DNA from: Hydrogenophaga sp. | GTDB lineage: Bacteria > Pseudomonadota > Gammaproteobacteria > Burkholderiales > Burkholderiaceae_C | NCBI GenBank assembly: GCA_030684755.1 | Contig: JAUXXN010000543.1 | Location: 1 to 8,904, forward strand | Direction of reading: 5' to 3' | Length of the DNA: 8,904 nt | Shown here: positions 1 to 6,861 of the stretch, piece after piece | Numbering within the stretch: the stretch's first letter is position 1 | Layout of the letters: every line of letters starts with the position of its first letter | Program-made: the position numbers and the translations under genes | The notes under the pieces: model-generated | The model's input: the letters and a program-made list of their open reading frames with translations, nothing else | What the model was told of the DNA's origin: nothing | The model's database searches: none

Positions 1-2
1 TG

Positions 3-158
3 GCTTTCTCTCAGGGCAAAATCTGGTCGCTCTGGCCCGCAGCGGGCTGGGGGTTTGGCTTGCTGATGCACGGTATGGGCGTGTTCGGCTTCGGTCCAGG
101 CAGCGCTCTGCGCGAACGCATGCTGGAGCGCGAACGCGAGCGTCTGCGCGGGCACTGA
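3..158 (+). CDS. 2TM-domain membrane protein, C-terminal fragment
   Basis: This reading frame is open from the left edge of the window to a TGA at 156-158, so only the last 51 residues are seen. The fragment has a Trp/Gly-rich membrane stretch (WSLWPAAGWGFGLLMHGMGV) followed by a charged tail (RERMLERERERLRGH). That pattern is typical of the small '2TM domain' family, which has two transmembrane helices with a conserved WP-GWG-GL-H segment and a basic/acidic tail. The family occurs alone or joined to LytS-type histidine kinases. The gene lies 31 bp upstream of just such a kinase on the same strand, so I infer one operon and possibly a role in sensing or in membrane support of the kinase. No biochemical function is known to me. 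The start lies outside the window. Confidence 0.7.
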   Translation, partial: AFSQGKIWSLWPAAGWGFGLLMHGMGVFGFGPGSALRERMLERERERLRGH

Positions 159-189
159 GCCTGCATGAAGCGCAACGGCACCTGCCAGA

Positions 190-1389
190 ATGAACCACCC
201 CCCGCATCCACCGCAGTATCAACCCCCGCATGCCATGCCCCAGTCCGTGACGCCCTCCGCGACCGCTGCTCAAGCCCCCGCCATGCTGCGCTGGTTGCCA
301 CCGCACAGCCTGCCGGGCCTGCGCCAGCGCGGGCTCATTGTGGCGGCGGTGGCGCTGGTCATTGCGGTGGTGCAGTGGCTCGCCGCTTCGCAGACCCATT
401 CGCTGGCGAACTCGCTGGTGTACAGCTTCGCCATCAGCCTGAGCATCTGGTTTTTTACCGACCCCTTGCGCATTGCGCTGCACCACTGGCTGCACACCGA
501 AGCGCCGCACTACTGGGCGTTCAACCTGCGCAGCCTGGTCTGGCTGCTGGTGGGCATTGTGCTGGGCTACGGTGTGGGTATTTCGGTGGGCGACTGGTAC
601 GCCGGTCAGTCCACCTGGGCGCTGCTGGCGTTGGCACCACAGCGCTTCTGGGGCATTTGGTTGGTCTCCTTCGGTATCAGCCTGGGTTTTCTGTTTTATT
701 TTTACCACCGAGAAAAAAGCCTGGACCTGGCGCGCCAGGCCACCGAAGCACGCCTGAAGCTGCTCGAAACCCAGCTGGAGCCGCACATGCTGTTCAACAC
801 GCTGGCCAATTTGCGTGCGCTCATTGCCACCGACCCGCCACGCGCCATCCACATGCTCGACCGGCTCAACGACTACCTGCGCGCCACGCTCAAAGCCTCG
901 CGCACCGACGCCCTGAGCGGCGCACACACCCTGGCCGACGAGTTCGACCGCTTGCGCGACTACCTCGAACTCATGGCCGTGCGCATGGGGCCGCGCTTGG
1001 CGTACAGCTTGAACCTGCCCGACACCCTGCAACACCACCCTGTGCCGCCCTTGCTGCTGCAACCGTTGGTTGAAAACGCCATCCGCCACGGCCTGGAACC
1101 CCAGGTGGCCGGTGGCCGCATTGATGTGATTGCACAACAGGACGGCACCCACGGCCTGCGCATCGAGGTCGCCGACACCGGCGTCGGCATGAACAGCACC
1201 CCACCCCCCACCGACACCCTCAGCTACAGCGGCTTTGGCCTGGCGCAGGTGCGCGAGCGCGTGGCCAGCCTGCCGGGCTCAGGCCGGGTAGAAGCGTCCA
1301 GCCCGCCCAGCGGTGGCACCCGGGTTTGTCTGCACCTGCCGCTGAACCTGCACCACGGCGCACCAGCCCCGCAGCGAACAAGCTCATAA
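190..1389 (+). CDS. LytS/YpdA-family membrane sensor histidine kinase
   Basis: A 399-residue membrane sensor kinase. The first 45 residues are Pro/Gln-rich and probably cytoplasmic. Four hydrophobic segments follow, at about 48-66, 71-95, 112-134 and 152-172. The His_kinase domain (PF06580 type) has its phosphoacceptor in QLEPHMLFNTLANL, with His199. The ATPase domain has an N-box at 291-304 (QPLVENAIRHGLEP, Asn296), a DTGVG box at 329-333 and a GFGL motif at 348-351. The response regulator 43 bp downstream is its evident partner. Known relatives sense cell-envelope or nutrient signals; the ligand cannot be read here because the sensor is only a membrane bundle. The start at 190 has no strong ribosome site; Met16 (235) and Met32 (283) are alternatives that keep every domain. 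The usual Asn-Pro-His-Phe motif reads Glu-Pro-His-Met here. Confidence 0.88.
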   Translation: MNHPPHPPQYQPPHAMPQSVTPSATAAQAPAMLRWLPPHSLPGLRQRGLIVAAVALVIAVVQWLAASQTHSLANSLVYSFAISLSIWFFTDPLRIALHHWLHTEAPHYWAFNLRSLVWLLVGIVLGYGVGISVGDWYAGQSTWALLALAPQRFWGIWLVSFGISLGFLFYFYHREKSLDLARQATEARLKLLETQLEPHMLFNTLANLRALIATDPPRAIHMLDRLNDYLRATLKASRTDALSGAHTLADEFDRLRDYLELMAVRMGPRLAYSLNLPDTLQHHPVPPLLLQPLVENAIRHGLEPQVAGGRIDVIAQQDGTHGLRIEVADTGVGMNSTPPPTDTLSYSGFGLAQVRERVASLPGSGRVEASSPPSGGTRVCLHLPLNLHHGAPAPQRTSS

Positions 1390-1432
1390 ACAATCACAAA
1401 GCGTCCAGCAAGCCCCCACAAAGTCCGCAGCC

Positions 1433-2242
1433 ATGAACCCCACCGCCCTGATCGCCGAAGACGAACCCCTGCTGGCCGCCGCCCTGCAAGCCGAACTGGC
1501 CCGCGCTTGGCCCGAACTGCGGGTGTGCGCCGTGGTGGGCGACGGCGCCAGCGCCGTGCGCCAAGCCCTGATACACCGGCCCGCCGTGCTGTTTCTCGAC
1601 ATTCGCATGCCTGGCCTCAGCGGCCTGGAGGCCGCCGCCGAACTGGCCGACGCCTGGCCGCAAGGCGCCGACGCACCACCATTCCCGGCCACCGTCTTCG
1701 TGACCGCCTACGACCAATACGCTGTGCAGGCTTTTGAAGCACAGGCGGTGGACTATTTGCTCAAACCGGTGCAGCCCGAACGCCTGGCGCGCACCGTGCG
1801 GCGCCTACAACACACCCTGGACCAGCGCAGCCCGGCGAGCGGCAGCGCACCGCTGGAACACACCCTGAACCAACTGCGCGCCCTGCTCGCACCCGCTGCA
1901 CAAGCCCAGCCCAGCGAGCCGCTCACGGTGATCCAGGCCAGCGTGGGCAACACCCTGCGGCTGGTGCCCGTGGGCGATGTGCTGGTGTTTGAAGCCGCCG
2001 ACAAATACGTGCGCGTGCTCACCGCTGCCGAAGAACTGCTGATCCGCACCCCGCTCAAAGACCTGCTGCCCCGGCTCGACCCCAACACCTTCTGGCAAAT
2101 TCACCGGGGCACCGTGGTGCAGGCCAGTGCCATCCACACCGTCACACGCAACGAAGCAGGTCAGTTGCACCTGAGCCTGCGCGGACGCAGCGAAACCCAG
2201 GCTGTGAGTCGGCTCTACGCGGCGCTTTTCAAAGCCATGTGA
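1433..2242 (+). CDS. LytTR-family response regulator
   Basis: A 269-residue DNA-binding response regulator. The receiver domain (about 4-125) has the acidic pair Glu9/Asp10, the phosphoacceptor Asp56 in LFLDIRMPGLSG, Thr91 in FVTAYD and Lys111 in DYLLKPVQ, so it should be phosphorylatable. A Gln/Ala/Pro-rich linker (about 127-163) leads to a LytTR DNA-binding domain (about 165-266). That domain shows typical features: VFEAADKYVRVLT, the LIRTPLKDLLPRLDP segment, FWQIHRGTVV and a C-terminal SETQAVSRLYAALF. It belongs to the LytR/AlgR/VirR group and is presumably phosphorylated by the kinase directly upstream. Target genes are unknown; I saw no clear pair of LytTR direct repeats in the window. 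The ATG at 1433 is supported by the receiver domain starting within a few residues of it, although the ribosome site is weak. Confidence 0.9.
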   Translation: MNPTALIAEDEPLLAAALQAELARAWPELRVCAVVGDGASAVRQALIHRPAVLFLDIRMPGLSGLEAAAELADAWPQGADAPPFPATVFVTAYDQYAVQAFEAQAVDYLLKPVQPERLARTVRRLQHTLDQRSPASGSAPLEHTLNQLRALLAPAAQAQPSEPLTVIQASVGNTLRLVPVGDVLVFEAADKYVRVLTAAEELLIRTPLKDLLPRLDPNTFWQIHRGTVVQASAIHTVTRNEAGQLHLSLRGRSETQAVSRLYAALFKAM

Positions 2243-2329
2243 TTCGCAGAGCGCTGCTCCTGCTGGTGGCTGCTGAGCATGTCTCGAATGGCGACACTCG
2301 CTCGTTCTTGACGCCAATGGCCCCGACGC
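2243..2329. other. Gap between convergent genes, no strong terminator seen
   Basis: These 87 bp separate the stop codons of the response regulator (+) and hutC (-). A 5-bp inverted pair, TGGCG and CGCCA, with a long loop lies near 2288-2316, and a short GAGC/GCTC pair sits near 2250. Neither is followed by a T-run on either strand. I see no gene here. Transcripts from the two sides may end by Rho or run into each other. Confidence 0.5.
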
Positions 2330-3067
2330 TCAAAAACTGCCCGTGAACCGGTAGCGCGCAGCCGGGTGCCACATCGCAGCCACCGACGCCACCTGACCCT
2401 GCGACTGCGTCTGCCGACGCAGCACCAGACAGGCTTCTTCGGGTGGCATGTGCAGCATTTCTGCGACGTCGCGCGGTGGCCGACAAGCCTCGATGACGAA
2501 ACGCACACCCTGCAGTGGCGCCACCCGCATCAGGTAGGCATTGGGCGTCTGGCTGTTGAAGTCCATCTGCAGGTAGTCGGGCGCGACCGTTGGGTTGACG
2601 TATCGGTCTTCTACCTGAATCGGCTCCCCGTTCTCGAAGTGCACCACCACCGAATGGAACAGCCACTGCGCAGCCTTCAATCCAAACTGGCGCCCCATCG
2701 ACTCGCCTGCTTTGGTGCGTTCGAGCTTGTGCAACTCGCTGCGGTGCACATGGCCGCGCGAAGCAATTTCTTCGGCAATGTTGCGAATCTCGACCAAGGT
2801 CGCCTGGTACTTTTGTTGCGCAACATAGGTACCCGAGCCCTGCACACGTTCCACGATCTGCTCGTCGCTCAGTTCGCGAATGGCGCGATTCACCGTCATG
2901 CGCGACACACCGAACTCCCGTGCCAACGCCTCTTCACCCGGAATCGCCTCACCTTCCAGCCACGTACCACTCTGAATCTGTTGCAGCACATGCTGCTTCA
3001 CCCGTTGGTAGGCGGGCAAGCGGTCGTCGGTATCTGGAGCGGACAGGGGAATTTGACGGTTTGTCAT
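2330..3067 (-). CDS. hutC: HutC, GntR-family repressor of histidine utilisation
   Basis: A 245-residue transcriptional repressor. An N-terminal GntR winged helix (about 19-82) has YQRVKQHVLQQI, then IPGEEALAREFGVSRMTVNRAI as the helix-turn-helix and a wing ending in RVQGSGTYVA. The C-terminal UTRA effector domain (about 95-238) has FHSVVVHFENGEPIQVEDRYVN and a NAYLMRVAPLQGVRFVIEA segment characteristic of HutC. In known species HutC binds TGTATATACA-type palindromes and is released by urocanate. The gene is divergent from hutU, and a matching operator lies between them, which fits control of the hut operon and probably of itself. The start is firm: a stop codon occurs seven codons upstream in frame with no other start between, and the next internal Met lies within the DNA-binding helix. 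The ribosome site is weak, consistent with low repressor levels. Confidence 0.95.
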   Translation of the reverse strand: MTNRQIPLSAPDTDDRLPAYQRVKQHVLQQIQSGTWLEGEAIPGEEALAREFGVSRMTVNRAIRELSDEQIVERVQGSGTYVAQQKYQATLVEIRNIAEEIASRGHVHRSELHKLERTKAGESMGRQFGLKAAQWLFHSVVVHFENGEPIQVEDRYVNPTVAPDYLQMDFNSQTPNAYLMRVAPLQGVRFVIEACRPPRDVAEMLHMPPEEACLVLRRQTQSQGQVASVAAMWHPAARYRFTGSF

Positions 3068-3094
3068 CGGGTTTGTACCAAGGTGTCAACCGAA

Positions 3095-3113
3095 GCGTTG
3101 GTATTGACAACGC
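3095..3113. promoter_or_regulatory. 19-bp inverted repeat over the hutU -35 element
   Basis: GCGTTG (3095-3100), a 7-bp spacer, then CAACGC (3108-3113) form a perfect 6-bp inverted repeat. It contains TTG-N7-CAA, which also satisfies the T-N11-A pattern of LysR-type regulator boxes, and it covers the -35 hexamer TTGACA (3104-3109). It does not match the HutC operator, so a second regulator is possible. No lysR-type gene is in the window, and a 6-bp repeat can occur by chance. Confidence 0.4.
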
Positions 3114-3131
3114 GGATTATGATCAGATAAA
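3104..3131 (+). promoter_or_regulatory. Predicted sigma70-type promoter of the hutUDIF(H) operon
   Basis: A perfect -35 hexamer TTGACA (3104-3109) is followed after 16 bp by GATAAA (3126-3131), which matches four of six -10 positions. Transcription would begin near 3138, inside the HutC operator, so bound repressor would block initiation. This leaves a leader of about 80 nt before the hutU start. On the other strand CATAAT (plus-strand 3116-3121) could be the -10 of hutC. Its -35 would then fall within the operator but matches consensus poorly. Confidence 0.55.
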
Positions 3132-3133
3132 GT

Positions 3134-3149
3134 TGTATATACATATACA
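3134..3149. promoter_or_regulatory. HutC operator between hutC and hutU
   Basis: TGTATATACA at 3134-3143 is a perfect 10-bp palindrome and equals the core I know for HutC sites in proteobacteria. A third half-site, TATACA (3144-3149), follows directly, so the left half TGTATA can also pair with it across 4 bp. The site lies just downstream of the predicted hutU -10 and upstream of hutC, placing it to repress hutU and affect hutC. Binding is inferred from motif and position. Confidence 0.75.
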
Positions 3150-3205
3150 GACAAAAAAAGAAAATCTGTAAAGCCATATCGCCAACCAGCGCCGCCATCG
3201 ACCCC

Positions 3206-3212
3206 AGGAAAG
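3206..3212 (+). promoter_or_regulatory. Ribosome binding site of hutU
   Basis: AGGAAAG ends 5 nt before the ATG at 3218 (the AGGA core leaves 8 nt). It is one of the few good Shine-Dalgarno sites in this window and supports the chosen hutU start. Confidence 0.7.
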
Positions 3213-3217
3213 AACCC

Positions 3218-5002
3218 ATGAACACCCAGACCGACCCCCGCCTCGACCCCACCCGCGTCATCCGTGCCCCGCGCGGCAACACGCTGACCTGCAAGAACTG
3301 GGTCGCTGAGGCCGCCTACCGCATGATCCAGAACAACCTCGACCCCGAGGTGGCCGAGAACCCGCAGCACCTCGTGGTTTACGGTGGCATTGGCCGCGCA
3401 GCACGCGACTGGGCCTGTTTCGATCAAATCTTGGCCTCGCTCAAAGACCTGAACGAAGACGAGACCCTGCTGGTGCAGTCGGGCAAGCCGGTCGGCGTGT
3501 TCAAGACCCACAGCAACGCCCCACGCGTGCTGATCGCCAACAGCAACCTGGTGCCCAAATGGGCCAACTGGGAACACTTCAACGAACTCGACCGCAAGGG
3601 CCTGTTCATGTACGGCCAGATGACCGCTGGCAGCTGGATCTACATCGGCAGCCAGGGCATCGTGCAGGGCACGTTTGAAACCTTCGTCGAAGCCGGCAAA
3701 CAACATTACGGTGATGTCGGCCCCTTGGCCGCCGCAAGCGGCGACCTGTCCCCCGAGGGGAGCGCGACTGGCTTGGGGCGGCCCGGCGCACAGTCGCATT
3801 CGCCCTGGTCAGGCCGCTGGATTCTCACCGCCGGTCTGGGCGGCATGGGCGGCGCCCAGCCGCTGGCCGCCACGCTGGCCGGTGCCTGTTCGCTCAACAT
3901 CGAGTGCCAGCAAAGCAGCATCGACTTCCGCCTGCGCACGCGTTACGTGGACAAGCAGGCGCGCGACATCGACCATGCGCTGGAGCTGATCCAAGAACAC
4001 ACCGCGAAGAAAGAAGCGGTCTCTATCGCCCTGCTGGGCAACGCGGCTGAGGTGCTGCCTGAGCTGGTCAAGCGGGCCAAAGCCGGTGGCGTCCGGCCCG
4101 ACCTGGTGACCGACCAGACCTCGGCACACGATCTCATCAACGGTTACCTGCCGGTGGGCTGGAACGTGGCGCAATGGAAGGCCGCGCAACAAGACCCAGC
4201 GCAACACGCCCACCTCACCGCCGAGGCCGCCCAGAGCTGCGCGGTGCACGTGCAAGCCATGCTCGATTTCCAGACCATGGGCATCCCTACCGTGGACTAC
4301 GGCAACAACATCCGCCAAGTTGCTTTCGACCAGGGCGTGAGCAACGCGTTTGATTTCCCCGGCTTCGTGCCGGCCTCCATCCTCCCCATGTTCTGCGAAG
4401 GCAAAGGCCCGTTCCGCTGGGTCGCACTCTCGGGCGATCCGGAAGACATCTACAAAACCGACGCCAAGATCAAGGAACTGTTCCCGAACAACCACCACAC
4501 CCACCGCTGGCTCGACATGGCACGCGAGCGCATCGCCTTTCAGGGCCTGCCCGCACGCATCTGCTGGCTGGGCCTGGGCGAACGCCACATCGCCGGTCTG
4601 GCCTTCAACGAGATGGTGAAAAACGGTGAGCTGAAAGCCCCCATCGTGATTGGCCGCGACCACCTGGACACCGGATCGGTGGCCAGCCCCAACCGCGAGA
4701 CCGAGGCCATGAAAGACGGCACCGATGCCGTGAGCGACTGGCCGCTGCTCAATGCCCTGCTCAACACCGCTGGCGGCGCCAGCTGGGTCAGCCTGCACCA
4801 CGGCGGCGGCGTGGGCATGGGTTACTCGCAGCACTCGGGCATGGTGATCGTGGCCGACGGCACCGACGCCGCCGCCGAACGCCTGGCCCGTGTACTGGTG
4901 AACGACTGCGGCTCGGGCGTGATGCGCCACGCCGATGCAGGCTATGAACTGGCCATAGCGACCGCGAAAAAACAGGGCCTCAAGCTGCCCATGATTCGCT
5001 GA
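3218..5002 (+). CDS. hutU: Urocanate hydratase (urocanase) with an in-frame insertion
   Basis: HutU converts urocanate to 4-imidazolone-5-propionate in the cytoplasm, using tightly bound NAD+ as an electrophile. Family signatures run through all 594 residues: [13 protein letters not shown] at 53-65, the glycine-rich [12 protein letters not shown] at 204-215, [10 protein letters not shown] at 296-305, [17 protein letters not shown] at 441-457 with the expected essential Cys449, and [14 protein letters not shown] at 529-542. Usual length is about 555-560, so this protein is some 35 residues long. The excess is mostly one block at about 166-198, between QHYG and [11 protein letters not shown], where relatives have only a few residues. 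That block is encoded by a hairpin-rich repeat listed separately. The reading frame is intact on both sides, so this is an insertion and not a frameshift. Whether full activity remains is unknown. It is the first gene of the operon, with hutD starting 3 nt after its stop. Confidence 0.95.
   Translation: MNTQTDPRLDPTRVIRAPRGNTLTCKNWVAEAAYRMIQNNLDPEVAENPQHLVVYGGIGRAARDWACFDQILASLKDLNEDETLLVQSGKPVGVFKTHSNAPRVLIANSNLVPKWANWEHFNELDRKGLFMYGQMTAGSWIYIGSQGIVQGTFETFVEAGKQHYGDVGPLAAASGDLSPEGSATGLGRPGAQSHSPWSGRWILTAGLGGMGGAQPLAATLAGACSLNIECQQSSIDFRLRTRYVDKQARDIDHALELIQEHTAKKEAVSIALLGNAAEVLPELVKRAKAGGVRPDLVTDQTSAHDLINGYLPVGWNVAQWKAAQQDPAQHAHLTAEAAQSCAVHVQAMLDFQTMGIPTVDYGNNIRQVAFDQGVSNAFDFPGFVPASILPMFCEGKGPFRWVALSGDPEDIYKTDAKIKELFPNNHHTHRWLDMARERIAFQGLPARICWLGLGERHIAGLAFNEMVKNGELKAPIVIGRDHLDTGSVASPNRETEAMKDGTDAVSDWPLLNALLNTAGGASWVSLHHGGGVGMGYSQHSGMVIVADGTDAAAERLARVLVNDCGSGVMRHADAGYELAIATAKKQGLKLPMIR
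3713..3811 (+). repeat. Palindromic repeat-like insertion inside hutU
   Basis: This stretch encodes residues 166-198 of HutU, of which about 30 (90 bp) appear to be extra relative to the family. It holds three inverted repeats in a row: CGCCGC-AA-GCGGCG (3730-3743), TCCCC-CGA-GGGGA (3749-3761), and GCGACTG...CAGTCGC (3764-3770 with 3791-3797), the last enclosing GGGGCGGCCCGGC. Codons TTG, GGG, CGG, ACT and TCA cluster here, unlike the rest of hutU. The peptide is low-complexity (Gly, Ser, Pro, Ala). The core resembles short intergenic palindromic repeats I recall from Comamonadaceae genomes, but that is from memory. The exact ends are uncertain by several bases and I see no clear target duplication. 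Confidence 0.7.
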
Positions 5003-5005
5003 GCC

Positions 5006-5587
5006 ATGTTGGAGCGATTTGACACCGCAACGCGGGTGCCCACGCCCTGGAAAAACGGCGTAGGAAACACCCGAGAAATCGTGTGCTGCCCCCATGGAGC
5101 GGGTTTGGACAATTTCGACTGGCGCGTGAGCATTGCAACCATCGCGCAGTCTGGGCCCTTCTCCGCTTTTGCGGGGGTGGACCGCACCATCATGTTGCTC
5201 GACGGCGATGGGGTTGAGCTGCAACCGGCCAGCGGCGCACCGCACCAGCTGGATAAACCCCATGTGCCGTTTCGGTTTGCAGGCGATGTGGCCATGCATT
5301 GCACGCTGATCGGTGGAGCGTCCACCGACTTCAACGTGATGACGCGGCGCAGCCAGTTGCGCTCGGAGGTGCATGTGCTGCATGCAGCGACCACGCTGCC
5401 GACCACCCCGCGCGGACTGCTGATGGTGTTGAAAGGCCGCTGGCAACTGCCCGGCGCACCCACTTGCACGCCCGGCCAGGGCTTGTGGTGGGACGGCACC
5501 CCATACGGCGGCCAAGCCCTACCGCACGACACCGACACCGATACCGATGCCGCTCTGGTATGGGTGCAATTGCACAGCGGAGATTGA
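5006..5587 (+). CDS. hutD: HutD/Ves family protein
   Basis: A 193-residue protein of the HutD family (PF05962), a cupin-like fold without a demonstrated catalytic step. Recognised signatures are [13 protein letters not shown] (13-25), [36 protein letters not shown] (split over 37-72) and DFNVMTRR (108-115). In Pseudomonas, HutD has been proposed to limit hut activity, perhaps by binding a pathway intermediate such as formylglutamate. That role is from the literature and is not visible here. The start lies 3 nt after the hutU stop with no separate ribosome site, suggesting translational coupling. The stop is one base before the hutI start. The C-terminus has a short Asp-Thr repeat (175-181) from a hexanucleotide repeat at 5528-5551, probably a dispensable tail. 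Confidence 0.9.
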   Translation: MLERFDTATRVPTPWKNGVGNTREIVCCPHGAGLDNFDWRVSIATIAQSGPFSAFAGVDRTIMLLDGDGVELQPASGAPHQLDKPHVPFRFAGDVAMHCTLIGGASTDFNVMTRRSQLRSEVHVLHAATTLPTTPRGLLMVLKGRWQLPGAPTCTPGQGLWWDGTPYGGQALPHDTDTDTDAALVWVQLHSGD

Positions 5588-5588
5588 C

Positions 5589-6848
5589 ATGCATGCCATC
5601 ACAAGTCCGCCGACCCCGTTACCTCCACTGCCCAGTGCCGACGGCGTATGGGAGCACCTGCGGCCCATGCCAGGCGCACTCGCCGACGCTGCCATCCAAG
5701 CGACCGACATCAGTCTGGTGGTGCAACAGGGTCAGATCGCCTGGATCGGCGCCACCAGCGCCTTGCCCGCCACTTACGCCGACCTGCCTCGGTTCAACGG
5801 TGGGGGCGCACTGCTCACACCCGGTCTGGTGGACTGCCACACCCACCTGGTCTATGGCGGTCAGCGCTCCAATGAATTCGCCATGCGCCTGGCCGGTGCC
5901 AGCTACGAAGCCGTGGCCCAGGCCGGTGGCGGCATTGTCGCCAGCGTGCGCGCAACCCGCGAGGCCGACGAGGACACCCTCTTCGCCTTGGCAGCGGGAA
6001 GACTGGAAGCGCTGTTGGCCGAAGGCGTGTGCGCCATCGAAATCAAATCGGGCTACGGCCTCGCGCTCGAACACGAACGCAAACAACTGCGCGTGGCACG
6101 CCGCCTGGGCGAAGCCTACGGTGTTACGGTGCGCACCACCTTTTTAGGCGCGCACGCCCTGCCCCCCGAATACGCCCACCGCAGCCAAGACTACATCGAC
6201 CTGGTGTGCCAGCAAATGCTTCCCACCCTCGCCGACGAGGGCTTGGTCGATGCGGTGGACGTGTTCTGCGAACGCATCGGCTTTTCGCTGGCACAAACCG
6301 AGCAGGTGTTCCAGGCCGCCAAAGCGCTGGGCCTGCCCGTCAAGCTGCACGCCGAACAGCTCTCCGATATGGGCGGTGCCGCAGTGGCGGCGCGCTACGG
6401 TGCCCTGTCGTGCGATCACATCGAGCACCTCAGCGACGAAGGCATTGCCGCCATGAAGCAGGCCGGCACGGTGGCCGTGCTGCTGCCCGGTGCTTACTAC
6501 ACGCTGCGCGACACCCACCTGCCACCCATCCAGGCGCTGCGCGACGCCGGTGTGCCCATGGCGGTGAGCACCGACCACAACCCCGGCACCTCCCCCGCCC
6601 TGAGCCTGCTGCTCATGGCCAACATGGCCTGCACGCTGTTTCGCCTGACCGTACCGGAAGCCCTCGCAGGCATCACCTGCCACGCCGCCCGCGCGCTGGG
6701 ACTGCAAGAAACCCATGGCACGCTGGGCGTGGGAAGACCCGCCAATTTCGTGCTCTGGAACGTCGCCGATGCCGCCGAACTGGCCTACTGGTTTGGCCAC
6801 CGTCCTGTGCGTGCGGTGGTGCGCCAAGGCCGTATTGCCACGCGCTGA
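5589..6848 (+). CDS. hutI: Imidazolonepropionase
   Basis: HutI hydrolyses 4-imidazolone-5-propionate to N-formimino-L-glutamate, the third step of histidine breakdown. This 419-residue protein is a metal-dependent amidohydrolase. Metal ligands are visible as His84 and His86 in [13 protein letters not shown], His254 in VKLHAEQ and Asp329 in [10 protein letters not shown]; His277 in CDHIEHLS is the likely catalytic His. EIKSGYGL (151-158) is a family signature. The frame is open to an earlier ATG at 5547, but I chose 5589. It has GGAGA at 5579-5583, five nt upstream, it follows the hutD stop by one base, and the earlier start would overlap hutD by 41 bases. A proline-rich N-terminal stretch (8-15) precedes the conserved part. 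Length is slightly above the usual 400-410. Confidence 0.95.
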   Translation: MHAITSPPTPLPPLPSADGVWEHLRPMPGALADAAIQATDISLVVQQGQIAWIGATSALPATYADLPRFNGGGALLTPGLVDCHTHLVYGGQRSNEFAMRLAGASYEAVAQAGGGIVASVRATREADEDTLFALAAGRLEALLAEGVCAIEIKSGYGLALEHERKQLRVARRLGEAYGVTVRTTFLGAHALPPEYAHRSQDYIDLVCQQMLPTLADEGLVDAVDVFCERIGFSLAQTEQVFQAAKALGLPVKLHAEQLSDMGGAAVAARYGALSCDHIEHLSDEGIAAMKQAGTVAVLLPGAYYTLRDTHLPPIQALRDAGVPMAVSTDHNPGTSPALSLLLMANMACTLFRLTVPEALAGITCHAARALGLQETHGTLGVGRPANFVLWNVADAAELAYWFGHRPVRAVVRQGRIATR

Positions 6849-6861
6849 ACCCAACACACCC

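Noticed and set aside
165..1073. 302-codon frame overlapping the histidine kinase
   Set aside because: It overlaps the kinase in another frame and reads as Ala/Arg/Pro/His-rich low-complexity protein without motifs.
2243..2329. Possible bidirectional terminator between the response regulator and hutC
   Set aside because: The inverted pairs are short, have long loops and lack a T-run on either strand.
3062..3089. TTGACA on the - strand (plus 3084-3089) as the hutC -35
   Set aside because: The matching -10 would fall on the hutC start codon, leaving no leader, and shows no TATAAT similarity.
3098..3114. Sigma54-like GG-N10-GC at 3100-3113, as for some Pseudomonas hut promoters
   Set aside because: Only the two dinucleotides fit; the -24 TGGCAC and -12 TTGC contexts are poor, and a better sigma70 -35 lies in the same place.
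2366..3130. 254-codon + strand frame opposite hutC
   Set aside because: hutC on the other strand has clear GntR and UTRA domains; this frame has no recognisable domain.
3713..3811. hutU as a pseudogene because of the insertion
   Set aside because: The insertion is a multiple of three, has no stop codon, and all urocanase motifs including Cys449 continue in the same frame.
3809..5515. 568-codon open frame on the - strand opposite hutU and hutD
   Set aside because: It lies antisense to two well-recognised genes, its product has no recognisable domain, and long antisense frames are expected in GC-rich coding DNA.
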